NCBI GenBank assembly: GCA_905212515.1
Contig: CAJMEU010000092.1
Coordinates: 1-11,773, forward strand
DNA length: 11,773 nt
DNA from: an uncultured Oscillospiraceae bacterium
GTDB lineage: Bacteria; Bacillota; Clostridia; Oscillospirales; Ruminococcaceae
Reading direction: 5' to 3'
Positions 1 to 10,634 of the stretch are shown here, one piece after another; positions within the stretch are counted from its first letter, which is position 1; every line of letters begins with the position of its first letter. The notes under the pieces were generated by a model. The model saw only the letters and a program-made list of their open reading frames with translations, was not told the DNA's origin and made no database searches. Both the position numbers and the translations under genes were made by a program.

Positions 1-62
1 GCGCCGTTCCCGCGGGGTGGTGGTCGGGCCGGGTCCCCCCCCTGCGGCCCCCGGCGGCCGTC
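1..62. other. Low-complexity G/C-rich window edge
   Basis: This stretch is dominated by runs of C and G, including a run of eight C, and carries no convincing gene. It is downstream of the polA stop and resembles the G-run sequence at the other end of the window. Both ends may therefore be poor-quality contig termini rather than biology. I see no coding signal in it. Confidence 0.45.
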
Positions 63-70
63 ATGGCGCC

Positions 71-97
71 TGGCGCCGGCGACGTCGCCGGACGCCA
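71..97. repeat. Inverted repeat just downstream of polA, possible hairpin
   Basis: A perfect 16-bp palindrome, CCGGCGACGTCGCCGG, lies at 76-91. It is flanked by TGGCG (71-75) and CGCCA (93-97), which also pair if A92 is bulged, giving a 13-bp stem that closes on a very short loop. It starts 18 nt beyond the polA stop codon, where a terminator would be expected. No T-tract follows on the minus strand, so it is not a classical intrinsic terminator. It could stabilise the mRNA 3' end, or be chance in GC-rich edge sequence. Confidence 0.35.
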
Positions 98-114
98 TGG
101 GGCGGAAACACAGG

Positions 115-2628
115 TTAACCTTTGGCGTCATACCAGGTCTTCCCCTCGTGCACGTCCGCCAACAGCGGCACTTTCAGGCTGGCCGCGGCCAGCATCTCCT
201 CGCCCAAAATGGCCGTCGCCCGCTCTTTTTCATCCTCCGGGCACTCGACGATCAGCTCGTCGTGCACCTGCAGGATCAGCTGTGCCTGCAGCCCCTCGGC
301 CTTCATGCGGCGGTACACGCGCACCATGGCCAGCTTGATGACGTCGGCCGCCGTGCCCTGGATGGGCGCGTTCATGGCCATGCGCTCGCCCTGGGCGCGC
401 AGGGCGGCGTTGGCGTTGTTCAGCTCGGGCAGGTAGCGCCGGCGGCCGTACATGGTGGACACATAGCCCTTTTGGCGTCCGCCGTCGATCACGTCCTGCA
501 TATAGTCCCGCACGTTGGGGTAGGTGCCGAGGTAGGTGTCGATGAAGTCCTGCGCCTCGCGCATGGACACGTTCAGCTCTTTGCCCAGGGAGAAGGCACC
601 CTTGCCGTACATGATGCCGAAGTTGATGGCCTTGGCGCTGCTGCGCTGGGCGGGCGTCACTTCCTCAGGGGCCACGTGATACATCTTGGCCGCGGTGGAG
701 CGGTGGATGTCCGCCCCGCTGGAAAAGGCCTCCTGCATGGCCGCGTCGTCGGCCATGTGGGCCAGGATGCGCAATTCAATCTGGCTGTAATCGGCGTCCA
801 GCAGCGTGCGGCCCTGGCCGGCCAGGAAATAGCGGCGCAGCCGGCTGCCCAGCTCTGTGCGCACGGGAATGTTCTGCAGGTTCGGCTCGTTGGAGGAGAT
901 ACGGCCGGTGCGCGTCTCGGTCTGGTTGAAGGTGGAGTGCACGCGCCCGTCCGGCCCCACCACTTTCAGCAGCCCCTCGATATACGTGGAGTTCAGCTTC
1001 TGATAGGTGCGGTACAGCAAAATATGGTCGATGGCCGGCGACTGGCCCCGCAGGTTTTCCAGCACCTCGGCGTTGGTGGAATAGCCGGCTTTGCTTTTGG
1101 TCTTTTTGGCCGCCGGCAGGCTCAGCGCCTCGAACAGGGCGTGCCCCAGCTGCTTGGGGCTGTTCACGTTGAACTCATACCCCACAATGTCGTAAATGGC
1201 GGACAATTCCTCGGCCAGGGCCTTCTGCAGTTCATCGCCAAAGGCGCGCAGGCCCTCGCTGTCCACCAGGATGCCCCGGTATTCCATGTTGGCCAGCACC
1301 TCGGCCAGAGGCAGCTCCATCTCGTCCAGCAGCCAGGTCAGGCCGTCCTCGGCGCATTTTTGCTGCAGCGCGGCGCACAAAGGCTGCAAAAGGGCGGCCT
1401 CCCCGCTGGCGCTGGCAAAGGCAGGCTGCACGCCGTATTCCTGCGCCAGGTGCGCCACGGTGTATTCGGCCGCGGCCGGATTCAGCAGATAGGCGGCCAG
1501 CTTGGCGTCAAAGGTGATGTTTTTGGCCTCCCGGCCCGCCTCGAAGGCCAGGCGGAAAAAGGGCTTGGCGTCAAAGCAGTGCTTTTCGCAGGACCCGTCC
1601 GTCAGCACGGCCAGCAGGTGGGGGGAATCGGCCGCCGCCGTGTAAGCCTTGTTCCCGGCGGCCAGCAGCACGGCGCCGCCGGCAAAGCAAAGGGCCACGG
1701 GCCCGGCCAGCGGGCCCTCCAGGGGCGCGGGGGCGGGGCCCGCGGGCTGCGGGGCCTCGGCGGGCGCGGCGGCACCCGACAGGTTCAGCTTGGCCGCGGT
1801 GGCGGCCATCTCGTATTCGGCCAGCAGGGCGCGCACGCCGTCCCTGTCCACCGGGCCGCGGGCGTAGGCGCCCGGCGCGGTGTCGATGGGGGCGTCCAGC
1901 TTGATCTCGGCCAGCACGCGGCTCATCTCGGCCTGGGCCTTGTCCCGCGCAAGTTTTTCCCGCACCGCCTTGCGGATGCGCTCGTCGTCCAGGTTCTGGT
2001 ACACGCCCTCCAGGCTGCCGAAGTTCCGGATCAGGTCCAGCGCCGTCTTTTCACCGATGCCCTTCACGCCGGGGATATTGTCCGAGGTGTCGCCCATCAG
2101 GCTTTTCACGTCGATGAGCTGGCGCGGCTCCGCGCCGTAGTCGGCGCGCACGGCGTCCTCATCCACGCGCTTTTCGCGCATCCCCTCGTAGGCCACGCGC
2201 ACCGGCCCGCCCACCAGCTGGAAGCTGTCCCGGTCGCCGGTGACGATCACGCACTCGTCCCCGCGCTGCCGGCAGGCGGCGGCCAGCGTGCCCAGGATAT
2301 CGTCGGCCTCAAAGCCCTCGCAGGTCACCATTTTATAGCCCAGCCTGCCCAGCAGGTCCTTGAGGGGCGGCAGTTGGGCGGCCAGCTCCTCGGGCATGCC
2401 CTTGCGCTGGGCCTTGTAGCCGTCGTACATCTTGTGGCGGAAGGTGGGGGCCTTCAGGTCAAAGGCGATGGCCACCTCGTCCGGATGCTCGGCGCTTTCC
2501 AGGCGCAGCAGGATATTCAGAAAGCCCACTAAGGCGTTGGTGTAGCGCCCATCTTTGGTGGTGAGCAGTTTGATGCCGTAAAACGCGCGGTTCACGATGC
2601 TGTTGCCGTCCACTGCCAGCAGCTTCAT
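115..2628 (-). CDS. polA: DNA polymerase I, 5'-3' exonuclease plus polymerase, proofreading domain inactive
   Basis: This cytosolic enzyme fills gaps and removes RNA primers during repair and lagging-strand synthesis. The product is 837 residues, close to the roughly 830-880 of Taq and Bacillus enzymes. Residues 1-285 are the 5'-3' exonuclease, with acidic metal sites D7 (DGN), D57 (AFD), EADD (107-110), TGDRD (130-134) and GDTSDN (179-184), followed by a helix-hairpin-helix around 186-206. A Pro/Ala linker (285-310) leads to a degenerate 3'-5' exonuclease fold (310-430), in which the DxE motif is gone (VALCFAGG). The polymerase domain holds TETRTGRISS (570-579), motif A DADYSQIELR with D611, motif B RSSAKAINFGIMYG with K666 and Y674, and motif C VHDE with D790. 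The ATG at 2626-2628 follows AAAGGGGG at good spacing. It is transcribed divergently from the dihydrouridine synthase gene. The gene is intact. Confidence 0.98.
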   Translation of the reverse strand: MKLLAVDGNSIVNRAFYGIKLLTTKDGRYTNALVGFLNILLRLESAEHPDEVAIAFDLKAPTFRHKMYDGYKAQRKGMPEELAAQLPPLKDLLGRLGYKMVTCEGFEADDILGTLAAACRQRGDECVIVTGDRDSFQLVGGPVRVAYEGMREKRVDEDAVRADYGAEPRQLIDVKSLMGDTSDNIPGVKGIGEKTALDLIRNFGSLEGVYQNLDDERIRKAVREKLARDKAQAEMSRVLAEIKLDAPIDTAPGAYARGPVDRDGVRALLAEYEMAATAAKLNLSGAAAPAEAPQPAGPAPAPLEGPLAGPVALCFAGGAVLLAAGNKAYTAAADSPHLLAVLTDGSCEKHCFDAKPFFRLAFEAGREAKNITFDAKLAAYLLNPAAAEYTVAHLAQEYGVQPAFASASGEAALLQPLCAALQQKCAEDGLTWLLDEMELPLAEVLANMEYRGILVDSEGLRAFGDELQKALAEELSAIYDIVGYEFNVNSPKQLGHALFEALSLPAAKKTKSKAGYSTNAEVLENLRGQSPAIDHILLYRTYQKLNSTYIEGLLKVVGPDGRVHSTFNQTETRTGRISSNEPNLQNIPVRTELGSRLRRYFLAGQGRTLLDADYSQIELRILAHMADDAAMQEAFSSGADIHRSTAAKMYHVAPEEVTPAQRSSAKAINFGIMYGKGAFSLGKELNVSMREAQDFIDTYLGTYPNVRDYMQDVIDGGRQKGYVSTMYGRRRYLPELNNANAALRAQGERMAMNAPIQGTAADVIKLAMVRVYRRMKAEGLQAQLILQVHDELIVECPEDEKERATAILGEEMLAAASLKVPLLADVHEGKTWYDAKG

Positions 2629-2669
2629 GGCGCAGCCCCCTTTCAGGTATCAGGTGTAAAATCAAAAAC

Positions 2670-2678
2670 AGTATACCA
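2670..2678 (-). promoter_or_regulatory. Extended -10 promoter for polA
   Basis: On the minus strand the sequence reads TGG-TATACT (2678 down to 2670), an extended -10 element with five of six -10 bases matching TATAAT. It lies about 42 nt upstream of the polA ATG. No good -35 hexamer sits at 16-18 nt, which fits TGn-dependent promoters. The surrounding 60 bp is clearly AT-rich against the GC-rich genes. Confidence 0.55.
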
Positions 2679-2693
2679 TATTTTGCGCCTTTA

Positions 2694-2702
2694 TGGTACA
2701 AT
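2694..2702 (+). promoter_or_regulatory. Extended -10 promoter for the dihydrouridine synthase gene
   Basis: TGG-TACAAT at 2694-2702 is an extended -10 element, with five of six bases matching TATAAT. It is 33 nt upstream of the ATG at 2736. No good -35 hexamer is present at standard spacing. It lies 15 bp from the oppositely oriented polA -10, so the two promoters are back to back and polymerases could interfere with each other. Confidence 0.5.
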
Positions 2703-2735
2703 AATAAGGTTCTGATAAACTTTCTGCGAGGTTTT

Positions 2736-3734
2736 ATGGAGACAAATTTGTTCAAACTGGAACAGGGCGCGGCCCTGGCGCCCATGGCCGGCGTGACGGA
2801 CGCCACCATGCGGGCGCTGTGCGCGGCCCACGGCGCGGTGTACACCGTCAGCGAGATGATCAGTGCCAAGGCCCTGACCATGGGCGATAAAAAAAGCCCG
2901 CAGCTGATGGCCGGCGGCGGTGGCGGCGCACCCTTCGGCGTACAGCTGTTCGGGGCCGAGCCCGCGGTGATGGGCGAAGCCGCGGCCCTGGTGGCCGGCG
3001 GCCGGTATAAGGCATCCTTTGATTTTATCGATCTCAACATGGGCTGCCCGGCGCCGAAGATCACCGGCCCGGGCGCGGGCAGCGCGCTGCTGAAAGACCC
3101 GCCCCGCGCGGGCGCCATTGCCAAAGCGGTGGTTGAAAACGCCCGGGGCATCCCCGTAACGGCGAAGATCCGCATTGCCTGGGACGAAGAGGACCTGCGC
3201 GCCGGCAGCGGCGTGGAGGTGGCCAGACGCTGCGAAGAGGCGGGCGTGTGCCTGCTGACGGTGCACGGCCGCACCCGGCGCGAGATGTACGAGCCGGGCC
3301 TGCACCCGGACGAGATCGCCCGCATCAAGGCGGTGGTGTCCATCCCGGTGGTGGCCAACGGCGACGTGACGGACGCCGAAAGCGCCCTGTCCCTGCTGGA
3401 CGCCACAGGCTGCGACGGCGTGGCCGTGGGCCGCGCCGCCATGGGCGACCCGTGGCTTTTCGGGCGCATCGCCGCCGCCATGCAGGGCCGCCCCATCCCG
3501 CCGGAGCCCGCGCTGGCCGAGCGCTTTTCCGTCCTGCGCCGGCATATCTACGACATGTGCGAGGACAAGGGCGAATATGTGGCCATGCGCGAGGCGCGCA
3601 CCCACGCGGCCTGGTATATGCACGGCCTGCGGGGCGCGGCGCGCCTGCGCAGGGAATGCTGCGGCATGGAGCATTTCACCGACCTGGACCGGGTGATCGA
3701 CCTGGCCTGGGAACTGCAAAAAAGTGAAAAATGA
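2736..3734 (+). CDS. dus: tRNA-dihydrouridine synthase, DusB/NifR3-like
   Basis: This FMN enzyme uses NADPH to reduce uridines in the D-loop of tRNA. The 332-residue product has a TIM barrel with the FMN-binding APMAGVTD (15-22), QLFG (70-73) and LNMGCPAPKI (100-109), where C104 is the expected catalytic cysteine. TAKIRIAWD (142-150) carries the FMN/substrate lysine K144. HGRT (177-180), NGDV (208-211) and GRAAMGDPWLF (232-242) close the phosphate-binding side, and a helical tRNA-binding domain follows (about 250-330). Length and motifs match DusB. A GAGG (2728-2731) precedes the ATG by 4 nt. Two oddities are a glycine run at 60-64 before the QLFG strand, and Thr289 where the family's conserved RKHxxWY motif has Lys (here RTHAAWY). 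The exact Dus subgroup, and so the target position on tRNA, is inferred. Confidence 0.95.
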   Translation: METNLFKLEQGAALAPMAGVTDATMRALCAAHGAVYTVSEMISAKALTMGDKKSPQLMAGGGGGAPFGVQLFGAEPAVMGEAAALVAGGRYKASFDFIDLNMGCPAPKITGPGAGSALLKDPPRAGAIAKAVVENARGIPVTAKIRIAWDEEDLRAGSGVEVARRCEEAGVCLLTVHGRTRREMYEPGLHPDEIARIKAVVSIPVVANGDVTDAESALSLLDATGCDGVAVGRAAMGDPWLFGRIAAAMQGRPIPPEPALAERFSVLRRHIYDMCEDKGEYVAMREARTHAAWYMHGLRGAARLRRECCGMEHFTDLDRVIDLAWELQKSEK

Positions 3735-3788
3735 CCGCCCGGCGCATCAAAAGCGCCCCGTTCCTCGTTGTTTAAAGGGGAGGGGCGG
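3735..3788. terminator. Nested hairpin between convergent genes, possible bidirectional terminator
   Basis: The gap between the convergent dus and yfbR stops holds a stem GGCGC (3741-3745) / GCGCC (3753-3757) with a 7-nt A-rich loop. An outer pairing of CCGCCC (3735-3740) with GGGCGG (3783-3788) is also possible. Position favours a shared terminator. Neither strand has a T-run immediately after the stem: on the minus strand TTTTT comes about 10 nt later, overlapping the end of the dus gene. Termination efficiency is therefore uncertain. Confidence 0.35.
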
Positions 3789-3793
3789 CCGCT

Positions 3794-4393
3794 TCACTGG
3801 GTGGACAGCTCGTCCAGCGTCCAGCGATAGCAGGGCAGCATGTGCTGCATAAAATAATCCGCTTCCGGGCAGCCCATGGCCGCCAGGGCGGCTTCCTGCT
3901 GGGCCTTGGCGCCCAAAAATTCCCGGTTGCCGGCCTGCTCCTCGTCGATGCATTTGATGAGGGCGGAGAGCCGGTCGGCCGCTTTTAAAAGCTGCTTTTC
4001 TTTGTCCGTCAGCACGGTGCCGCACAGATAGCCCTCCAGCTGGGGCCGGGCCTCGGGGGGCAGCAGGGCGGACAGGCTCTGCGCCGCGTCCCGCTCCAGC
4101 GCCTTGTAGGCGGTGCGCAGGGGCTCGGTTTTGTATTTGACGGGCGTGGGCATGTCGCCGGTCATGATCTCGCTGGCGTCATGGTACAAAGCGGCCACGG
4201 CCACGGTCTCGGGCCGCACGTCGGCCTCGTTTGCGCCCAGCACGGTGCGCGCGATGACGCACAGCGTGTGGGCCAAAATGGCGGTGTCGGCCGTGTGCTC
4301 GCTCAGGCTCTCGGTGCGGGACGAGCGCATCAGCCCCCAACGGGTGATATATTTCATCCGCGCCAGCAGCGCGTTGAAGGGATACAGTTCCAT
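3794..4393 (-). CDS. yfbR: HD-domain 5'-deoxynucleotidase, YfbR type
   Basis: YfbR-family enzymes dephosphorylate deoxynucleoside 5'-monophosphates in the cytosol and use a divalent metal. This 199-residue protein is the same length as E. coli YfbR and matches it along its whole length as I recall that sequence. RWGLMRSSRTESLSEH (18-33) corresponds to the RWPLMRN..TENVSEH region. H33, the H71-D72 pair in LYHDASE and D140 in KAADRLSALIKC are the HD metal ligands. GDMPTPVKY (79-87) is the substrate-pocket signature. DYFMQHMLPCYRWTLDEL (179-196) matches the C-terminal helix. The ATG at 4391-4393 is preceded by AAAGGAAA at about 8 nt. It runs convergent to dus and divergent from yfhO with its own promoter, so it is probably monocistronic. 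I see no defects. Assignment to YfbR rather than a generic HD hydrolase is firm. Confidence 0.93.
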   Translation of the reverse strand: MELYPFNALLARMKYITRWGLMRSSRTESLSEHTADTAILAHTLCVIARTVLGANEADVRPETVAVAALYHDASEIMTGDMPTPVKYKTEPLRTAYKALERDAAQSLSALLPPEARPQLEGYLCGTVLTDKEKQLLKAADRLSALIKCIDEEQAGNREFLGAKAQQEAALAAMGCPEADYFMQHMLPCYRWTLDELSTQ

Positions 4394-4430
4394 CGGCGGG
4401 ATTTCCTTTCTTTTTTAATGGTTTTATCGT

Positions 4431-4439
4431 ATTATAACA
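4431..4439 (-). promoter_or_regulatory. Extended consensus -10 promoter for yfbR
   Basis: The minus strand reads TGT-TATAAT (4439 down to 4431), a perfect -10 hexamer with a TGn extension, about 38 nt upstream of the yfbR ATG. No matching -35 is seen. The same AT-rich stretch must also hold the yfhO promoter. On the plus strand only weaker -10-like options (TATTAT 4430-4435, TATAAC 4433-4438) are visible, overlapping the yfbR -10. Confidence 0.6.
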
Positions 4440-4469
4440 CAGATTCTGCAAGTTTAGGAGTGCTGTGCC

Positions 4470-6948
4470 ATGCAAGAACGACACGAATTGCGCCAAAGAA
4501 GCCTGGAAAGCAGGCTGGGCCAGGGCTATCTGTTCACCTTTTTGGTGTGCTGTGCCGTGGCGCTGGCCATTTATCTTCCTTTTTTGGTGATCGACAAAGG
4601 CCTGTTCCAGTACTGCGGCGATTACAACAGCCAGCAGATCCCGTTCTACACCTATATGAACGGCTTTGTGAAAAGCGGCCCCGGCCAGTGGAGCTGGGAG
4701 ACGGACCTGGGCACCTCGGCGGTGAACGGCTATTCGTTCTATCTGCTGGGCTCGCCCTTTTTCTGGCTCAGCGCGCTGCTGCCCCAGGCGGCGGTGCCCT
4801 TCGCCATGGTGCCGCTGCTGGTGCTGAAGTTCGGCGTGTGCGGCCTGGGCGCCTTCGCCTGGCTGCGCCGTTACGCCCGCACCAAAAGCTGGGCCGTGGT
4901 GGCCGCCTGCCTGTACGCCTTTTCCGGCTTCACGGTGTACAACACCTTCTTCAACCACTTTGTGGACTGCATCGCCCTGTTCCCCTTCCTTTTGTGGGCC
5001 CTGGACGCCTATGTGTACGACGGCCGGCGCGCGGCCTTCCCGCTGCTGGTGGCCCTCAACTGCATCAACAACTACTTTTTCTTTGCCGGGCAGATCGTGT
5101 TCCTGCTGCTGTATTTCTTCATCAAATTGGCCTCGGGCGAGTACAGGATCAAGCTGCCGGCCTTTTTGCGCCTGGCCTTTGAAAGCCTGCTGGGCTGCGC
5201 CATGGGGTGCCTGTTGCTGATCCCGGCCATCCTCTGCCTGGCGGACAACCCCCGCACGGTGAACCTGTCCAGCGGGTTCGGCTTCCTTCTGTACGGCCGG
5301 GTGCAGCAGTATTTTGCCATCCTGTCCAGCCTGTTTTTGCCGCCGGACCCCACCTATCTGCCCAATATCTTCACCGACGCGGTGGTGAAGCATACCAGCA
5401 TGACGGCCTACCTGCCCGTGGTGGGCGCGGCCGGCGTGTGGGCCTATATGAAGGCCCGGCCCAAAACGGCCCTCACCCGCACCTTGTGGGCCTGCCTGGT
5501 GATGGCCCTGGTGCCGGTGCTGAACTCGGCGTTTTACGCCCTCAACTCCAGCTATTACGCCCGGTGGTACTACATGCCCATCCTGCTGATGTGCGCGGCC
5601 ACCATGCACGCGTTTGAAAATATGGATTTTTCCCGTGACGGCGCGGGGCGCATCGACATCTGGGCAGGCGTCAAGCCGGTGGCCGTCATCACGGCGCTGT
5701 ACGTGGTGTTCGCCCTGGTGCCCAAGGAGGAGGACGGCGCCTGGTCCCTGGGCGTGGTGCAGAACCAGGCCCAGTTCTGGCTGACTTACCTCACGGCCAT
5801 CCTGGGCGTGGTGCTTCTGTGCGGCGTGCTGGTGAACTTCCGCCGCCGCCGGCGCTTCGCGGCCATCCTGCTGGCCTGTGTGCTGGGCTTTTCCTGGTTT
5901 TACAGCGTGGCCCATATCAGCCTGGGCAAGTTCCCCCAATGGGAGCGGGACAAGGACTACCGCAGCCAGTGCTACGAGGCCGCCCGCAGCATCGACTGGG
6001 GCGATGAGGCGGACGAGTTCTTCCGCACGGACGCCTACGCGGACGACGACGGCGGCGTGTACGACAACCTCAGCCTGTGGATGGAACGGCCCTGCCTGCG
6101 CTTTTTTAACAGCGTGGTCACGCCCTCCATCATGGACTTCTACCCCCGGGTGGGCGTGAAGCGGGACGTGTCCTCGAAGCCCGGCCAGGAGCTGTACGCC
6201 CTGCGCGGCCTTTTGGGCGTGCGCTACACCCTCACCACCCTGGCCGGCCAGCAGGAGTTTGCGGACAAGTACGGCCAGTACGGCTACACCCTGGACCACA
6301 CCGACGATACATTTGCCTATTTCCGCAACGAGAACGCGCTGCCCATGGGCTTTGCTTACGACAAGTATATCCTGTTGGAGACGGAAGAAACGGACGAAGC
6401 GGAGGGGGAGGAAACGGACGGCGGGACCCCCGCGGCCCAGGAAGTGACCCGCCCCACGCTGATGGGCGTGGCGGAAAAACAGCGCGGCAATATGCTGGTG
6501 CGGGCCATCGCCCTCACCGAGGAGCAGATCGGGCGCTATGGCCATCTGATGGAGCCGGCCACAGCCGGGGACACAGCCGACCTGTCTTATGACGCCTACG
6601 TGCAGGACGCGGCCGCCCGCCGCAGCCAGGGCGTCAGCAGCTTTAACGCCGACCACACCGGCTTCACCGCCGCCATCACCCTGGACAGGGAAAACCTGGT
6701 GTTCTTCAGCGTGCCCTACGACGAGGGCTTCACCGCCACGGTCAACGGCGTGGAGACGCCGGTGGAGCGCGTCAGCGGCGGCCTGTCGGCCGTGCTGTGC
6801 CCGGCGGGAGAAAGCACCATCGTGTTCACCTACCAGACGCCCGGCTGGGCCTTTGCCCTGACGCTGACCATCGCCGCCTGGGCCCTGTGGGCGCTGTACG
6901 CCGCCCTGTGCGTCTGTGAAAAGAAAAAAAGAAGGACGGAAAACCACC

Positions 6949-6956
<8 letters not shown>
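4470..6956 (+). CDS. yfhO: YfhO-family polytopic membrane protein, glycosyltransferase-like
   Basis: YfhO proteins are large multi-pass membrane proteins with a GT-C-like layout; characterised Firmicutes members act in glycosylating lipoteichoic acid or other envelope polymers. The substrate here is unknown. This one is 828 residues. A hydrophobic helix (about 20-40) is followed by an outward loop with GDYNSQQIPFYTYMN (50-64), which contains the conserved acidic residue D51. About 11 further segments lie between residue 92 and 480, then an extracytoplasmic domain (about 485-790), one C-terminal helix (about 793-815) and a basic tail. LPMGFAY (624-630) and FFSVPYDEGFTATVNG (745-760) are family hallmarks. 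An acidic insert, ETEETDEAEGEETDG (637-651), interrupts the outer domain. AGGAG (4456-4460) sits 9 nt before the ATG. The stop overlaps the start of tex, so the two are co-transcribed. Family is firm, reaction is inferred. Confidence 0.92.
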
Positions 6957-9114
<2,158 letters not shown>

Positions 9115-9152
9115 GGCGGGCTGCCTTTTGTGAAAAGTAAGTGAGGAAGAAC

Positions 9153-10568
9153 GTGAACAGAGCTGTATTGAACGAACATTTTATCCTAAAAAAATCTTTT
9201 TTTAAAATGGTGCTGGCCATCGCCGTGCCCATCGCCTTACAGAATATGATCAGCTTCGGCGTGGCCGTGATGGACAGCGTGATGCTGGGTTCCCTGGGGG
9301 ATATCGCCATCTCGGCGGCGAACCTGGGCGGCCAGCCCTTCTCCATTTTGATGAGCATCGGCTTCGGCCTGTCCTCCGGCGGCAATGTGCTGATCGCCCA
9401 GTACTGGGGCCGGGGCGACATGGAGCGCATCCGCAAGGTGATGCGCCTGTCCATGCAGATCGTCTTCTGCGCGTCCGTGGGCGTGACGCTGCTGTGCCTT
9501 TTCGCGCCCGTGCCCATCATGCGCCTGTATTCCGGCGAGGAGGAAGTGGTGCGGGCCGCGGCCAGCTATCTGTCGCTGGCGGCCTTCTCCTATGTGCCTT
9601 ACGCCGTGTCCAACAACTATATGATGAACCTGCGCGCGGTCGAGCAGGTGAAGGTGTCCACGGCCATCTACGCCACCAGCTTTTTCGTGAACGTCATCGG
9701 CAACTACGCCTTTATTTTCGGCAAATTCGGCGCGCCGGCGCTGGGCGTGCGCGGCGCGGCGGTGGGCACCATCATCGCCCGCTGCTCTGAGCTGGTGCTG
9801 GTCACCATTTACATGTACACCCGCGAGCGGGTGACGGGCTTCCGCTTCCACCACTGCTTCCGCCTGAAAAACGAGCTGGTGGGCAACTACGCGCAGCACA
9901 GCCTGCCTGTTTTGGGCAACGAGCTGCTGTGGGGCGTGGGCTTTTCCATCACCGCGGCCATCATCGGCCGCATCGGCAGCGTGTTCGTGGCAGCCAACTC
10001 CATCGCCAGCGTGCTCAACCAGCTGGCTTTCGTGTCCGTGATCGGCGTGGCCAACGCCGCCGCCGTGCTGACGGGCAAGACCATCGGCGAGGGCGATCGG
10101 CCCCGCGCCCAGAAAACGGCCAACACCCTACTGCTGATGAGCGTGGGCCTGGGCGTGTTCAACTGCGCGCTGCTGCTGGCCATCCGGCCGCTGTTCCTCA
10201 TGCTGTACAACATCACGCCCGAAGCCTACGCCGCCGCTTATAGCATCATCGGCGTGCTGGCGCTGCTGCAGCTTACCATCTGCCTGGACGTGCCCTGCAT
10301 CGTGGGCATCCTGCGGGGCGGCGGGGACACGCGCACCGCGTTTTTGTACGACTGCGGCGCACTGTGGTTCATCAGCATGCCCGCCGGCGCCATCGCCGGC
10401 CTGGTGCTGCACTGGCCCGTGCCGCTGGTGTACGCCCTGCTCAAACTGGACAGCCCCGTCAAGACCATTTTGTCGCTGATCCGCATCAAAAGCGGCAAGT
10501 GGATCCGCAACGTCACCCTGGGCGCCGCCCCCGTCCCCGCGGGGGACGAACCCCAGGCCCTGGAATAA
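9153..10568 (+). CDS. MATE-family multidrug/Na+ antiporter-type transporter
   Basis: MATE proteins export cationic drugs or metabolites across the inner membrane in exchange for Na+ or H+. With this start the protein has 471 residues, the usual MATE size, and 12 likely membrane helices in two pseudo-symmetric halves. Family-typical stretches are PIALQNMISFGVAVMDSVML (26-44, with D41), GGNVLIAQYWGRGD (76-89), LGVRGAAVGTIIAR (197-210), NAAAVLTGKTIGEGD (301-315) and GILRGGGDTR (385-394). The C-terminus adds a short Pro/Ala-rich tail. The substrate cannot be read from the sequence. Start choice: GTG at 9153 has GAGG (9143-9146) 6 nt upstream. An earlier in-frame GTG at 9141 would itself contain part of that site and lacks one of its own. 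It begins 38 nt after the tex stop with no terminator between, so it is probably in the yfhO-tex operon. Confidence 0.93.
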   Translation: MNRAVLNEHFILKKSFFKMVLAIAVPIALQNMISFGVAVMDSVMLGSLGDIAISAANLGGQPFSILMSIGFGLSSGGNVLIAQYWGRGDMERIRKVMRLSMQIVFCASVGVTLLCLFAPVPIMRLYSGEEEVVRAAASYLSLAAFSYVPYAVSNNYMMNLRAVEQVKVSTAIYATSFFVNVIGNYAFIFGKFGAPALGVRGAAVGTIIARCSELVLVTIYMYTRERVTGFRFHHCFRLKNELVGNYAQHSLPVLGNELLWGVGFSITAAIIGRIGSVFVAANSIASVLNQLAFVSVIGVANAAAVLTGKTIGEGDRPRAQKTANTLLLMSVGLGVFNCALLLAIRPLFLMLYNITPEAYAAAYSIIGVLALLQLTICLDVPCIVGILRGGGDTRTAFLYDCGALWFISMPAGAIAGLVLHWPVPLVYALLKLDSPVKTILSLIRIKSGKWIRNVTLGAAPVPAGDEPQALE

Positions 10569-10634
10569 ACCACAAGAAATGGCCCTCTCTTTCGGCAGGG
10601 TTGAACAAAAGTGTCCGCAGGGCAGAAATATTGC

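Noticed and set aside
310..1700. Loss of 3'-5' proofreading residues in PolA as a novelty
   Set aside because: The same loss is well known in Bacillus, Thermus and many Firmicutes PolA proteins, so it is ordinary.
97..2532. An 811-codon open frame on the plus strand opposite polA
   Set aside because: It is the antisense shadow of a clear polA. Its translation is rich in His, Gln, Gly and Val with no domain, as expected opposite a GC-rich gene.
2459..3719. Two long minus-strand frames (starting at 3496 and 3719) covering the dus gene
   Set aside because: They lie opposite the well-supported dus gene and have low-complexity composition; one runs into polA in another frame.
9168..9170. TTG as an alternative start for the MATE gene
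   Set aside because: Its distance from the GAGG/GGAAG site is too great; the GTG at 9153 is better placed.
10579..10605. Possible terminator after the MATE gene (CCCT...AGGG around 10582-10599)
   Set aside because: Only about four base pairs, a loose loop and no T-tract.
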